From Microcaldota archaeon (GTDB lineage Archaea > Micrarchaeota > Micrarchaeia > Micrarchaeales > Micrarchaeaceae): 6,046 nt of DNA. Made by a program: the position numbers and the translations under genes. The number at the start of each line of letters is the position of its first letter. Position 1 is the first letter of the stretch. The notes beneath the pieces are model-generated. The model did no database searches. It was not told the DNA's origin and was given only the letters and a program-made list of their open reading frames with translations. Shown here in pieces: positions 6,025 through 6,046 of this stretch. The stretch spans positions 1 to 6,046 of the forward strand of contig JAJZDT010000119.1 in assembly GCA_021851535.1 (NCBI GenBank), in the 5' to 3' direction.

Positions 6025-6046
6025 AAATTTATTGTAGTGGGACTAT

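Noticed and set aside
6039..6046. GGGACTAT as the 5' end of a tRNA
   Set aside because: Only eight bases are visible, so no D-arm or anticodon arm can be tested.

Overview
The window is AT-rich (by eye about one third G+C). Every gene I can support lies on the minus strand, so the text reads right to left. The sequence looks archaeal: starts are preceded by TATA-like boxes at 20-50 bases, Shine-Dalgarno sequences are mostly weak or absent (one clear exception), T-rich tracts follow gene ends, and the regulator closely resembles crenarchaeal LysM of the Lrp/AsnC family. I cannot name the lineage. UvrB occurs in only some archaea, and lysine made through diaminopimelate (lysA) argues against a lineage relying only on the LysW/alpha-aminoadipate route.

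Right to left: (1) 6046-5952 is a promoter region with possible divergent TATA boxes. (2) 5951-5712 encodes a 79-residue protein with a charged, Met-rich N-terminus and a metallothionein-like CxC tail, followed by a hairpin plus T-run. (3) 5552-3880 is a tight two-gene unit: lysA (diaminopimelate decarboxylase), then 2 bases later a LysM-like Lrp/AsnC regulator. (4) 3879-3577 is a 303-base gap. It holds a T-rich tract, a 15-bp palindrome with a third half-site that looks like an archaeal Lrp operator, a TATA box, and a small reading frame of 58 codons interrupted by one TAG. That frame ends at a TAA directly abutting the next ATG. (5) 3576-1677 is an apparent operon of an unrecognised 271-residue protein with a C-x-C-x10-C-x2-C cluster, then a PepT-like M20 metallopeptidase. 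(6) 1676-1545 carries a TATA box. (7) 1544-1 is uvrB, cut by the window edge after 514 codons.

The likely story is lysine or amino-acid homeostasis. lysA makes lysine, and its co-transcribed regulator probably senses it. The best operator candidate lies in front of the neighbouring operon (small ORF, 271-residue protein, peptidase) rather than in front of lysA, suggesting coupling of biosynthesis to peptide breakdown. The most unusual items are the TAG-interrupted small frame, the unrecognised Cys-cluster protein and the Cys-tailed small protein. No CRISPR array, insertion sequence, rRNA or complete tRNA is visible.
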